DNA of 64,000 bases, taken from contig WWBZ02000073.1 of the NCBI GenBank assembly GCA_011503125.2, forward strand, positions 1,364,001-1,428,000. The letters run 5' to 3'. Origin of the DNA: Botryosphaeria dothidea (Eukaryota; Ascomycota; Dothideomycetes; Botryosphaeriales; Botryosphaeriaceae). Below are positions 23,656-32,999 of this stretch, piece by piece. Numbering within the stretch: the stretch's first letter is position 1; every line of letters starts with the position of its first letter. The translations under genes were made by a program, and so were the position numbers. The notes under the pieces are model-generated. The model was not told the origin of the DNA and made no database searches. It saw only the letters and a program-made list of their open reading frames with translations.

Positions 23656-26007
23656 ATGGTGGAGTCACACTTGCGAATCCGACCCTCCCTCCTTGGCCCT
23701 GTCCGGAGGTCTGCGCGCGTCTTGCGCCGCGACCTGCCCCCCTTGAACTTCATCACACTGCACTATGCCTATTTTATCATCACGTGCCTTCTGTCTGCAG
23801 TCATCTTCTGGGGCGCTAGCACTCCGGCCAAGAGTGTCACCTTCACTGACTCGCTGTTTCTCTGCGTGAGCGCCATGACACTGGCTGGTCTCAATACGGT
23901 CAATCTTTCCCATCTAAACACCTTCCAGCAAGTCATTTTATTCATGCTGATCATTGCGGGCTCGGCCATTTTCGTCTCGGCATTTGTCGTTCATGTCCGA
24001 CGCAAAGCATTTGAAGCAAAGATTTGCAAGGTTGCAGAAGAACGGAAGCAAAAGCGAGGAAGGCGCAGGTTCTCCCTAAGCAGGCCTCTCTCCAGGCGTT
24101 CGTCACGTGGTCGTCCTCTCTCTGGTGTCGATGATCAGAAGAATCCAGATGCGTCAGTCATCCAGCGTCCGAGTGACGCCAACATGGATGGGAACATTGA
24201 TCGAGTGTCCAATGCTGTGGAAGGAGATGCAATCCAGAAAGAAACGGGTCCCGAGGCTGGTGGTCCGAGTAAGGATGATCACATAAGCTTCAGCCCTGAA
24301 GCTGTTCAAAACATGAGTCGTGAGGCGCGTTCTCGGCGTCACAGCCACAGGCTGCTGAACATGCAGGGGGTCGGGGCTCGCTCCAACGCCAGCTTGCATA
24401 GACGGCGTAGTATCACTGGCCACGACTCTATTTACGCAACACGATCCGAAGCTGTCGAGGATGGCGATAGCGATGACGATGACCGCGAAACGACTCTTGG
24501 CGAAAAAGATCAATCCATTCAATTGCAGAAAAGTTTCCCTTCGTCTGGATTCTCGGGTTTCATTGGACGAAACTCTCAGTTCCACCACCTCACCGAAGAA
24601 GAACGGCAAGCTCTTGGTGGCGCCGAGTACAAGGCCATCAAGTTTCTCTCCGTGATTGTGCCACTCTATTTTGTGCTTTGGCAACTGTTTTCCTGCATTG
24701 GCATTGGCGCGTACGTTGCTGTCAATAGGCCCAGCACGGCTCTGGAAAATGGGCTAAACCCTTGGTGAGTTGACATCTACCTTCGACAACTTAAAGCGCA
24801 AGGCCACTGCAATTCGAATTTGTCGAGGTTTAGTTCCTTCATGCTCGATTTACTCTTGCTCGCTTGGAAACATGTCTTGCTATTAACTCTATTGAAGCGT
24901 GTGCTGTACATACTAATGCAGCACAGGTGGGTGGGTGCTTTCAATGCTGTCTCGGCTTTCAACAACTCCGGGATGAGTCTTTTGGATGCGAACATGACAG
25001 CGTTTCAGACCGCATACTACATGCTCCTCACGATGGGCTTGCTCATTCTTGCCGGGAACACTTGTTATCCCGTCTTCTTGCGCCTTGTTATCTGGACCAT
25101 TCGAAAAGCCTTGCCGAAAACAGAGCGCTGGGATGATCTTCGCCACACGCTTCAATTCCTGCTCGACCATCCGCGCCGATGCTACACTAACCTGTTTCCG
25201 TCGCAGCACACCTGGTGGCTCTTGCTGTCAGTCATCACCCTCAATTCAATCGACTGGGTTGCATTCGAGGTTTTGAACATCGGAAACAAAGCAATTAGCG
25301 ATTTGCCAACGGCGGCAGAGATCATCGACGGCTTGTTCCAGGCACTCGCAGTCCGCTCTGGAGGGTTCTATGTTGTGCCAATTCCTTCGGTCCACATCAG
25401 CCTGCAGGTTCTCTACGTTATCATGATGTACATCTCGGTCTATCCGGTGGTCATCACGATGCGGAATTCCAACGTCTATGAGGAACGAAGCTTGGGCATC
25501 TATGCCGATGACCCTTATCTCGATATGCCGGAGGAGAAGGAGAAGCATTCTGTCCTCGGCTCCATCCGACAGCGCTTCATGGGCTCAGGAAGCAGCAGCG
25601 AGCAGACAAAGTCTTACTTTGTGCGTCAGCAATTGCATGCCCAGCTCGCACATGACCTATGGTGGCTGGTCTTGGCCGTGTTCGTCATCATGATCATCGA
25701 AGGCGGGCAATTCGAACGCGATCCGGCGAACTTTTCCGTCTTCAACGTGATCTTCGAGACGGTCAGCGGGTATGGTTGCGTAGGGGTCTCGGTGGGCGTG
25801 CCCTATGATTCCTTCAGCTTTGCTGGCAGTTGGCACAAGCTCAGCAAGCTGGTGCTGTGCGCGGTCATGCTCCGAGGTAGGCACAGGGGTCTTCCCGTGG
25901 CGATTGATAAGGCGGTGCTGCTGCCAAGTGAGGCGCAGTATCGGGCGGAGGACGAGGACGCACAGCTGCGCATGGAGAGGACGATCAGTCGGCGCGATAT
26001 CGTCTGA
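23656..26007 (+). CDS. TRK-type high-affinity potassium transporter (2 exons), 729 aa
   Basis: Exons are 23656-24764 and 24927-26007. The 162-nt intron (GTGAGT donor, TACTAAT branch, GCACAG acceptor) restores LNPW-WVGAFNAVSAFNNSG. The protein has the four repeated membrane-pore-membrane units of the family. Filter segments are SAMTLAGLNTVN (Gly about 78), SAFNNSGMSLL, ALAVRSGGF and SGYGCVGVSVGVPY. A long charged cytoplasmic loop (about residues 115-325, Arg/Ser/Asp-rich) separates the first and second units, as in yeast TRK1/TRK2. The C-terminus keeps the MLRGRHRGLPVAIDKAVLLP signature. It mediates K+ uptake across the plasma membrane. The protein looks intact and complete. Confidence 0.94.
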
Positions 26008-27080
26008 AAAAAGGCTGCCATGGTGCCAGTGCACATTTGTGCACTTGTCAGATCAAAGAGGAGGCGAGACAAGGTGTTGGATAGCCGAGTCAGTGGGTAT
26101 TAGTAGATAGATTGGCTCGTATAGGAGCTTTAAAGGCGAGGCCTGATTACAGCTAGATTCTCCAATAGCAAAGGCCAGCGACTCGTGGGCCGCGTTCTGT
26201 GCGCGGTGGACATGACGTAGCATTATGCATGCATGGCGGCCCTACGGATGCTGCACCATCCCTGCGGCAATCGCAGTGGACCCCTGAGGACGATCTCTGA
26301 TATGTCGACATCCAGGACTGAGTCGGCGAAGGCACGTCAGGCGGGCGCTGATGTGTGTCATCGAGCCTGCAACTTCACGACTCACCACTGGCACCGTGTC
26401 ACTCGATGCGGCGACTCAGTGCCGCGACATGGACCGAGATGCTCCTCCGTCCCCGGCACTTGGGCCCCACCCACGTGGCTGTGGAGCCTCTCTCTCTCTC
26501 GCGCGCGCGCTTCCCGGACGGGAGTCTCACACGAGGCGTTTCCGCTCCAAGCACTAATCGCAGCTCGACTCTCTTCGCGTCGTAGTCATGGGCGCACGCT
26601 CCGCCCGTCCCAAAAAGGGCCAGAGTGGATACCCGTGCCTCCCGCACCCCAGCGCGCATCATCCCGAGAATAGGGAATAGGGCCCTGAAATATCCGTGGT
26701 GGTGGGCCCTCCGCGGAATCGCAGCGCGCAAAAAGGGCAGCGGAAAACGCCTTTGCCTGCGAACTGCTCGACAACTCCAAGGAGCGGGAAGGAATCGAGC
26801 GAGCGCGCGCCTGTCGAATCGCGGACGCCTCCCGCCCCGTCCAAGACGAGTCATGCGACGGAGCGCTGTTTCAGCGGCCCTGGCGGCGGCCCTGTCCCGC
26901 TCCTCTCCTCTCCTCTCCACTCCGACTCACCCTTCCCACTCCTCTCTGCCCCCCAGCTTCCGCGCCGTCGCCCGCGAGTCGCACATACCTCTATCAATTG
27001 CACATGCTTCAAGTGCGATCGCGCAACCTACAGACACGCCACCGCACATGCCCCGGCAATAGGCCGCCTCGCACCACACA
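26008..27080. other. Intergenic region between TRK and DUF7053 genes
   Basis: Contains a CT/GC alternating stretch near 26486-26510 and several overlapping Arg-rich shadow frames. No gene recognised. Confidence 0.45.
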
Positions 27081-27711
27081 ATGTTCACCAGTGAGCTCTC
27101 TTTCCCGCCCTCCCTCAACATCATCTCCCTCGCACAAAAGCACATACCTTCTCATCACGAGAGCCGCACGCAAATGTAGTAATCTACCCGCCCTAGCCCC
27201 CACAACAACCCTCACCATCACCACCACCAAGCCCCTCCCCGCCGGCCTCGACGTCGACGCCGCAAAGGAAACCGCCCTCGCCCTCCTGCACGACCACCCC
27301 GCCCTCATCTCCCTCAACCCCCTCCTCGCCCGCTATGAGCGCATCCCCCCGTCTCACGGCGCCCCGAACGCCTACATCATCACGGACAGGCTGCCCTACC
27401 TGCCCTTCGGCCTGTGGACGGGCGAGCTGCACATCTACGCCGAGTTTGTGGACAAGGCGGATGGCGTCTTGACGAAGGTGCGGGCGCCCGGCGGCTTTGT
27501 GAGTGAGGGTGTGTATTCGGTGCGGGAAGAAGAGGGGAAGTGGATGGTTGAGGAGAGCGTCGAGGCGAGGTGTCCGTTGGGGTTGGGGTGGTATGTCGAG
27601 GGGACGACGAAGAAGAGTCATGAGGTTATATTGGGGAAGTTTGTAGAGGAGGTGAGGACGAGGATTGAGAAGAAGAAGGGGGAGGGGAGTGCGGTGGTTG
27701 ACGGTCAGTGA
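27081..27711 (+). CDS. DUF7053 (SRPBCC-like) fungal protein, 174 aa, with a 10-nt first coding exon
   Basis: Exon 1 is 27081-27090 (ATG TTC ACC A) and exon 2 is 27197-27711. The 106-nt intron has donor GTGAGC and acceptor CCCTAG. Splicing gives MFT-TPTTTLTITTTKPLP, the standard beginning of this family, then HDHPALISLNPLLARYERIP, YIITDRLPYLPFGLWTG and a C-terminal helix (SHEVILGKFVEEVRTRIEKKK). The alternating hydrophobic pattern and the closing helix suggest a START/SRPBCC-like lipid or ligand cavity, which is inference. The biological role is unknown. It converges on the small gene at 27852-28137, 140 bp away. Confidence 0.82.
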
Positions 27712-27851
27712 TCGAGGAATTGGCATTGCGGCGGCAGTGGAAATGACTGATATTTGCGCCGAAACTACTGGGATGAAGGTCTAAACTGCTTCTATGAGGC
27801 AGAAAGAAGGTTGGAGGCCTCTGCCATATAGTCCCGTTGCCTCATGGGGTT

Positions 27852-28137
27852 TCAGCGCGAGGTTGCTGCTCCTGCTGCTCCTCCGCTTCCTGCAGCAGCT
27901 GCTGCGTTTCCACTGTCATTTGATGCCGTGGCCACTGCGCCTCCATCGCTTGCTCCTACCGCTATGGCACCGCCCTCTCCTCCCCCTCCAGTCGTCGCTG
28001 GCGCTGTCATTTGTCCACTTTCTTCGTCGTCGTCGTCGGCAACGTAGAAGTGTTGTCCTGCTCCCTAGTTAATGTCTTGGTATACAGGCTGACTCGGGGG
28101 ACTTACGGTACTCTTCGACGTACTCTACCTCAGGCAT
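27852..28137 (-). CDS. Small acidic then Ala/Gly-rich protein, 78 aa (2 exons)
   Basis: Exon 1 is 28137-28107 and exon 2 is 28057-27852, joined across a 49-nt intron with GTAAGT donor, TTAAC branch-like element and GAGCAG acceptor. The spliced start reads MPEVEYVEEYRQHFYV followed by an acidic run ADDDDEESGQ, then a low-complexity Gly/Ala/Ser/Thr tail ending ATSR. The tail is encoded by GCA/GCT/GGA repeats, so it could vary in length between strains. The N-terminal Tyr/Glu pattern suggests a short binding motif. No signal peptide or membrane helix is visible. I do not recognise the family, and it could still be a chance combination of splice signals. Confidence 0.42.
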
Positions 28138-29374
28138 TACACTGCACAGGATATGTCTGAGTTTGAAGCGAGCTTGCTTTTGCGGACGATTGGGATGTGA
28201 GGATGATTTGGATAGAGAAAGTCCTGATAGATAGTGACAGCCTTCTTATACTACTATCTTCTGACGTGGCAGACCTGTATGACGCGGGGCTGTGCCCGGT
28301 TTGTTCACTGATTCTGCCTGATCGACGATTCCGCACTTGATGTTCATTTGACGCCCTACTACCGATGAGCCATATGCCTTCCGGATTGGCGCTGATGGGT
28401 GCGCCAAGGCGGACTCGGGTCCATGCAGCTGAAATTCTCAGCCTTGTGTAGCGTTTTTATGAGCTATCAGCTCTCCAGCCTTACTATCCGTGTCCGTCTC
28501 ATATAATGCGGTCTAGATTGGCTGGATCTGCAGCTTCTTGCGTCATTTTTTATATGAGACGCATGCAGCTGATTGGGGATGGAATTCTTATCCTCTCGTC
28601 GAAACGAGAGAGCAGTGAGGCTCTTTAATTAATTGGACGAAGCCCCAATCAATACCAATGCATGAGCGTCAGCATGCACGTGGTGTGATAGCCTGTGAAT
28701 ATCGGGAGAAGGGACGTATGCATTCAACCAACGGATGTATGGTGTAACAATAAGACTGCATGAGACACCGAACGAGTAAGAAGACGGAAAGATGGTTGGA
28801 CGAGCAAAATAAATGGATAGGGCGGATAGAGAGCCCGGAAGCAGATCTAGGGGAAGAATCCCAGCTCACTTAGTGTGTGAAGGAAACATATAAACTGAGA
28901 CTCTTCCAAAGCCGTATCCACCATCTAAATCCAGTCAAACACTGCTCAATTTCGACCATCTTCTCTTTCCAGCTCAAGCTAATGTTTCGGCCACCTAGAA
29001 TCACGTCTGCGCCGGGTTGGCTGTGTGTTCCGATCCATTTTGTCTTCGATGGTTTGGAGAGCAACTCAAGTCAACGCCAGCGCTTTCCGTAGTACCACAA
29101 ATGTTGCTGGTGTTGCTCTTCAGCAGCTGTAGGATATCACTCGTTTTCGAGACGAATCGTGTCTCACTATATAGCTTAGTCACAATCACTTGTATAAGAG
29201 GCAAGCGGGTTACCTACCCTCTCCCTCTTCATGCCAATCATCAATGGATCATCGTTGTTCATCAACAAATCAACAGCAGCTTATCGCTGCCGTTCTGCTT
29301 CTTCTTCTCTCTCCAAGCGTTCCCGTACTTCACGGATCATTCGATCATTAGCTGGTTCTGGATCAAGGAAGTGG
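28138..29374. other. AT-richer intergenic region, left part of the decayed island
   Basis: Base composition drops towards AT compared with the flanking genes. All frames are short and interrupted. Some minus-strand stretches around 28870-29064 look faintly protein-like, but no family is recognised. Confidence 0.4.
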
Positions 29375-30166
29375 TTAGAATAGGGAATGAAGGGCCATAA
29401 ATCTGAGACACGTACCGCTCGTCTTTGGTCTCCTTGGTATAAGAGCGGCAGCGGGAATTCCTTTGAGCTCTGTCCCTTCCCTGCTTATCCAATCATGTCC
29501 CAAGTTGACTTGGATATGGTTCGAGTCTACCACCAAAAACTGCTCCTTGTGAGTCTTGGAGTAATAGTCTTGGACGAATTTGAACTCTAGGGCTATCTTT
29601 CCGCAGATGGACAAATTATGCCCATTTGCAGCCACAGCCTGAGTCTCTCCTGGAGCATCGAAAATGTTGCCTTCTTCGTCGAGTTGTTGCACTAGCTCTA
29701 GAGACACACACGATCCCATTTGATTTCCACTATCCCGCAAAATTGACACTCTTTGTTTTCCTCCAGACTCTGGGAAAAACCAGGCATCATAGTCATAGGG
29801 CTCTTTAGATTTAGAGTCAGGAGACTGATATGCGTAGGATTGAGGTAAGATTGACTGTTCGACTTGTTGCCTCCATGGCGACTTTCGGGATCTCTACAGC
29901 GGGCTGGGCGGCGGAGGTGAGCCGCTGTACTCCGTCTCACTGCTGTTTTGCCCTAAGATGCGGTGGCCATCTGAGAAGACATATTCCAGTTGCTCGCTAG
30001 CACCATAGGCTATCTGGTAGTATTCTCCTGAGTTTGGGTCAATATTCCGTGCTACTTTCTAGCTTAAGTAACATACCGCGACTCTCGCTCCAAACCCAAT
30101 GGTGTTGAGTATTTTCAGGCATTTTGCAATATCAGGGATGCCCAACGACTTGGTTTCGAACGACAT
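29375..30166 (-). pseudogene. Retropepsin-like (aspartyl-protease-fold) protein broken by two in-frame TAG codons
   Basis: A single 264-codon frame runs from an ATG at 30166 (MSFETKSLGIPDIAKCLKIL) to a stop at 29377-29375. It is cut by TAG at 30061-30059 and again at 29896-29894, and protein-like sequence continues in the same frame after each. The C-terminal part has ILRDSGNQMGSCVSLELVQQ and, further on, QVNLGHDWIS. These resemble the catalytic D-S/T-G motif and the hydrophobic-L-G-x-D-W/F segment of retroviral-type aspartyl proteases found in retroelements and some fungal proteins. Both TAGs fit a CAG-to-TAG change on the coding strand. Just past the final stop, another frame (KDERYVSQIYGP) looks like the original continuation, so a frameshift near 29440 is also likely. 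Whether it came from a retroelement or a host gene cannot be decided. Confidence 0.7.
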
Positions 30167-30889
30167 GAAGAGGATTGTGCGGCGAACCTAGGGAGTCGCA
30201 GGAAGAAATGTTCTCATACTGCGTCTTGACGTGTCCTGTCAGATGCGGGGGCTCGCTCAGCTACTTAATTGTTTCTGCCTAACCTGTCCTCACACACTAA
30301 CATTGATACGGCACGCGGACTGGTCAAATGACTATCATCACTGCTTGCATGAGCCACGTCCTCAGGTAAGTGGACGGGAATTATTACGCTAGGGAAGATT
30401 CGGCATCATGCTCCCGTGAGTTTTCAGCCTCGCATGAAAGTGATGAGAATGTCACGTTATTAAGCCACAAAAGAGGCGATTACAAGCGCGGGATACCTTG
30501 AGAGAGAAACACTTATATGCCTCTGGATAATTGAACATACTCGTAGGAGGCGTTAGTGTATGGCTATGGGGTCTTTGCAGTTCAGAAACTGTCGTTAAAT
30601 ACAGCCTTGTCTGCTTACGTGGGTCGGATAACTTCGCATGATAAGCCTCGCAGGAATGTGCATATGTGACACATGAAACAACCAGGATAATTCGTCTAGA
30701 GAAAATCAAACAGAAAGCCTTGGACCAATTAACGGAGAACCGACAGGTCTGTGCAAAATTACTAGTGCAAAGTAGCTTTTCGAGGCTGACGTGCAGCTTG
30801 CCCGCAAAGCGAAGAGCCTCGGCGTTATTATTTTGAAGGAGCAGCCTTGTAGCATCTGAAGTGCCATTTCCTCTATCCTGTAAGCAAAA
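30167..30889. other. AT-rich spacer between two pseudogenes
   Basis: Interrupted frames on both strands. No gene or RNA recognised. Confidence 0.4.
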
Positions 30890-32032
30890 ATGTCTGGATA
30901 CAATAAACTTGCGGCACTTATGGGTGCATACCCAGAAGTCGCCATCTTCCGACGATTCGCCGCCCTCAACGCCCAAAACATCTTGCACCTCCAGGCTGAG
31001 ATAGTGGACCGTGAAATTACCCTTCGCGAATATGAATCAGCGGACGATAACTCAGATGATCCTGCCAGAAGCAGGCTTGGAAGGAACTGGTATGCATTGA
31101 GCCGGTCGGTGCGAGCAATCAGCCCCGTGACCAGCGAGGGCGATCCTCCAATCGTACCGACGGCCAGTGGAGTACCGGAAATCAGAGACCCTGGTGGACA
31201 ACTACCATGTCATTCAGCGTCTAGACAGTATTCGATAATGCTCGAACTGCGTTCAAGGCTGAAATACTACAGTGAGTAGATAAACCTCTTGAAGTGTAGC
31301 AGAAGACGCTCAATTTTGACGGACGACGCTGTGATTCAGCAAGCCGAGATGACCAAGCTCGGCCGTCCAAATCTTGGAGATCTGCGCTTCTTAAAGCGAT
31401 GGATGAAAGATACGGATATGGGAAATATATCACTCCTGGGAAGAGATTTTAAGAGTCTACGAAGACCCGGACTTTCTCGACCTATTGGCTACGAAGCCAT
31501 GACCAAATGAAAGCTTACTTACCACCTGGCTTTCCGATCACGCCATGAAGTGGCTGCAACACAGGGTTCTCTCACCACTCGAAGAAATCATGGAGACACT
31601 TTCTCGCAGATTGAGGGCAACACCGTCGCAGGATGGCAGTGGGCCCGTTGAGATACAGAATCCTTTCCGCCTTAATACAATGACTGAAAGGACCGGCACG
31701 GTATACCGTTCAGAGACTGTGCTGTCGCGGGTTGCGAAGGTGTTTGGGATGTGCCTCTCTTCCGTGATCCCAATTGCATCAATTGTCGTTTTATACTATG
31801 TAAAGAGCATGGCAAAGCGTCTTGGGATTGTTGCTGGATTCACTGCGTTGTTCTCCCTTACCCTTGGCCTTGTCACGTCGGGAGAACTTATCGATATGTT
31901 CGGTGCATCCGCTGGGTAAGTCGTTACTTTTTAAATGCAATCCTGACCATGCTGACGGGTGTGACAAGTTTTGCGGCGGTCCAGGTCGTCTTCATCGGCA
32001 CAGAATCTGGGAGTTCAAACAGATCAGATTGA
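30890..32032 (+). pseudogene. DUF6594-family membrane protein, frameshifted
   Basis: Three blocks of the family lie in order but in different frames. Block 1 (30890-31272) begins MSGYNKLAALMGAYPEVAIFR. Block 2 (about 31310-31450) reads DDAVIQQAEMTKLGRPNLGDL. Block 3 (about 31455-31915) starts VYEDPDFLDLLATKP, meets a TGA, and continues TTWLSDHAMKWLQ to two hydrophobic helices (VFGMCLSSVIPIASIVVLYY and LGIVAGFTALFSLTLGLVTS). A good 53-nt intron (31916-31968) then joins SAG-FAAVQVVFIG, the usual C-terminal helix, and the stop is at 32030-32032. I could find no GT-AG intron of normal size that reconciles blocks 1 and 2, and blocks 2 and 3 differ by a one-base loss. Fungal DUF6594 proteins are three-helix membrane proteins of unknown function. 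Confidence 0.72.
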
Positions 32033-32220
32033 TTGGAGAACTTTAGTTTGGATAACCACATCTATGAATCTCATATCGATGGTTGTTTTTGCTACTCATA
32101 TCCATTGCCCTGTGAGACCGCCGCCTCTCACCAATCCGAAACGAACTACTGAAATGCTACTTTGAACTCTCAGGATAAGATTGGGAGCCTCAAGGTTTGG
32201 ATGTGAACTACAGTGTCCGA

Positions 32221-32501
32221 TATGCATTCATTCGAAGAGCCCTTTTCATCTCCACGGAATCCTCCTTCGGACTTGGCACTATCGAGACCTTCATTGGGGA
32301 TCGCGTTTATATTCTGCTTGGTGGAAGCACTCCCTGTTTATTGCGAGAGGATACGGAGCCTCCCGCTTTATCAATTTACGACGTCGAGCTTGCCTGCGAC
32401 TTCTTGGCGACTGCTACGCTCACGGCTGGATGAATGGGGTAGTGGTACTCCCCTTGCAATTTAAAATTCTAGGCAAAGATGCAATCCCAGACTCCGATTG
32501 A
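32221..32501 (+). pseudogene. C-terminal remnant of a HET-domain (heterokaryon incompatibility) protein
   Basis: The stretch RALFISTESSFGLGTIETF followed by IGDRVYILLGGSTPCLLR matches the conserved tail of fungal HET proteins (GRRLFIT..GYIGLGP...GD.V.ILFGG..PFVLR). After a frame change, LLGDCYAHGWMNG continues with the family's V/IGECYVHGIMDGE-type motif, ending at a stop at 32499-32501. The N-terminal HET domain itself is not found upstream, where the decayed DUF6594 gene ends at 32032. This is therefore a truncated and frameshifted copy. HET proteins act in non-self recognition and programmed cell death, and such genes commonly turn over by duplication and decay. Confidence 0.65.
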
Positions 32502-32999
32502 CCGTACAGAAGCTCTTGAAGACTATGGCCAGCAGACCGATGTATTGTGCCAATGTCTAAGTGACAGAAGAGGGACTGAAGGCGTTCTGACAGAATGCGA
32601 GATTTTCCAAGGGCATCTCTATCCCTTTGAGGATTATTTGGTACTCATAAAAAAAAGCTTAAGGGCGATTATAGCCTCTGTTTACTTTGATAGACATGGC
32701 AGACTACGGTCTTTGGGGGTCGGAGATCTTTCTTTGTAATAACTTGATGGTATGTTCCCAAATCTTGATGGTAAAGTTTTTGAATTGGGATGAGGCTGTA
32801 CACGAAGGAAAATGGCGCGTATTTGTAGAAAGTCTCGAGGAATTTAAAGTCTTTAAGCAAACCATGTGAGCTTTTCATGAGACGGAAGTAAAATTGATTG
32901 CATCGGATAAACGGGTCCCAGGTTGGGATTAGATATTCCTTTGTTGATAAATCATCCAAAGTTAATAAACAGTTCCTTCAAGTCCTATGACCCAGCTGA
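32502..32999. other. AT-rich tail of the decayed island
   Basis: Short frames on both strands (32479-32739 plus, 32959-32669 minus) without family resemblance. Probably degraded sequence plus the 3' flank of the next gene. Confidence 0.4.

Noticed and set aside
29511..29540. tRNA B-box-like GGTTCGAGTC
   Set aside because: It lies inside the retropepsin-like pseudogene and no A box or cloverleaf pairing is seen around it. I found no convincing tRNA gene in the window.
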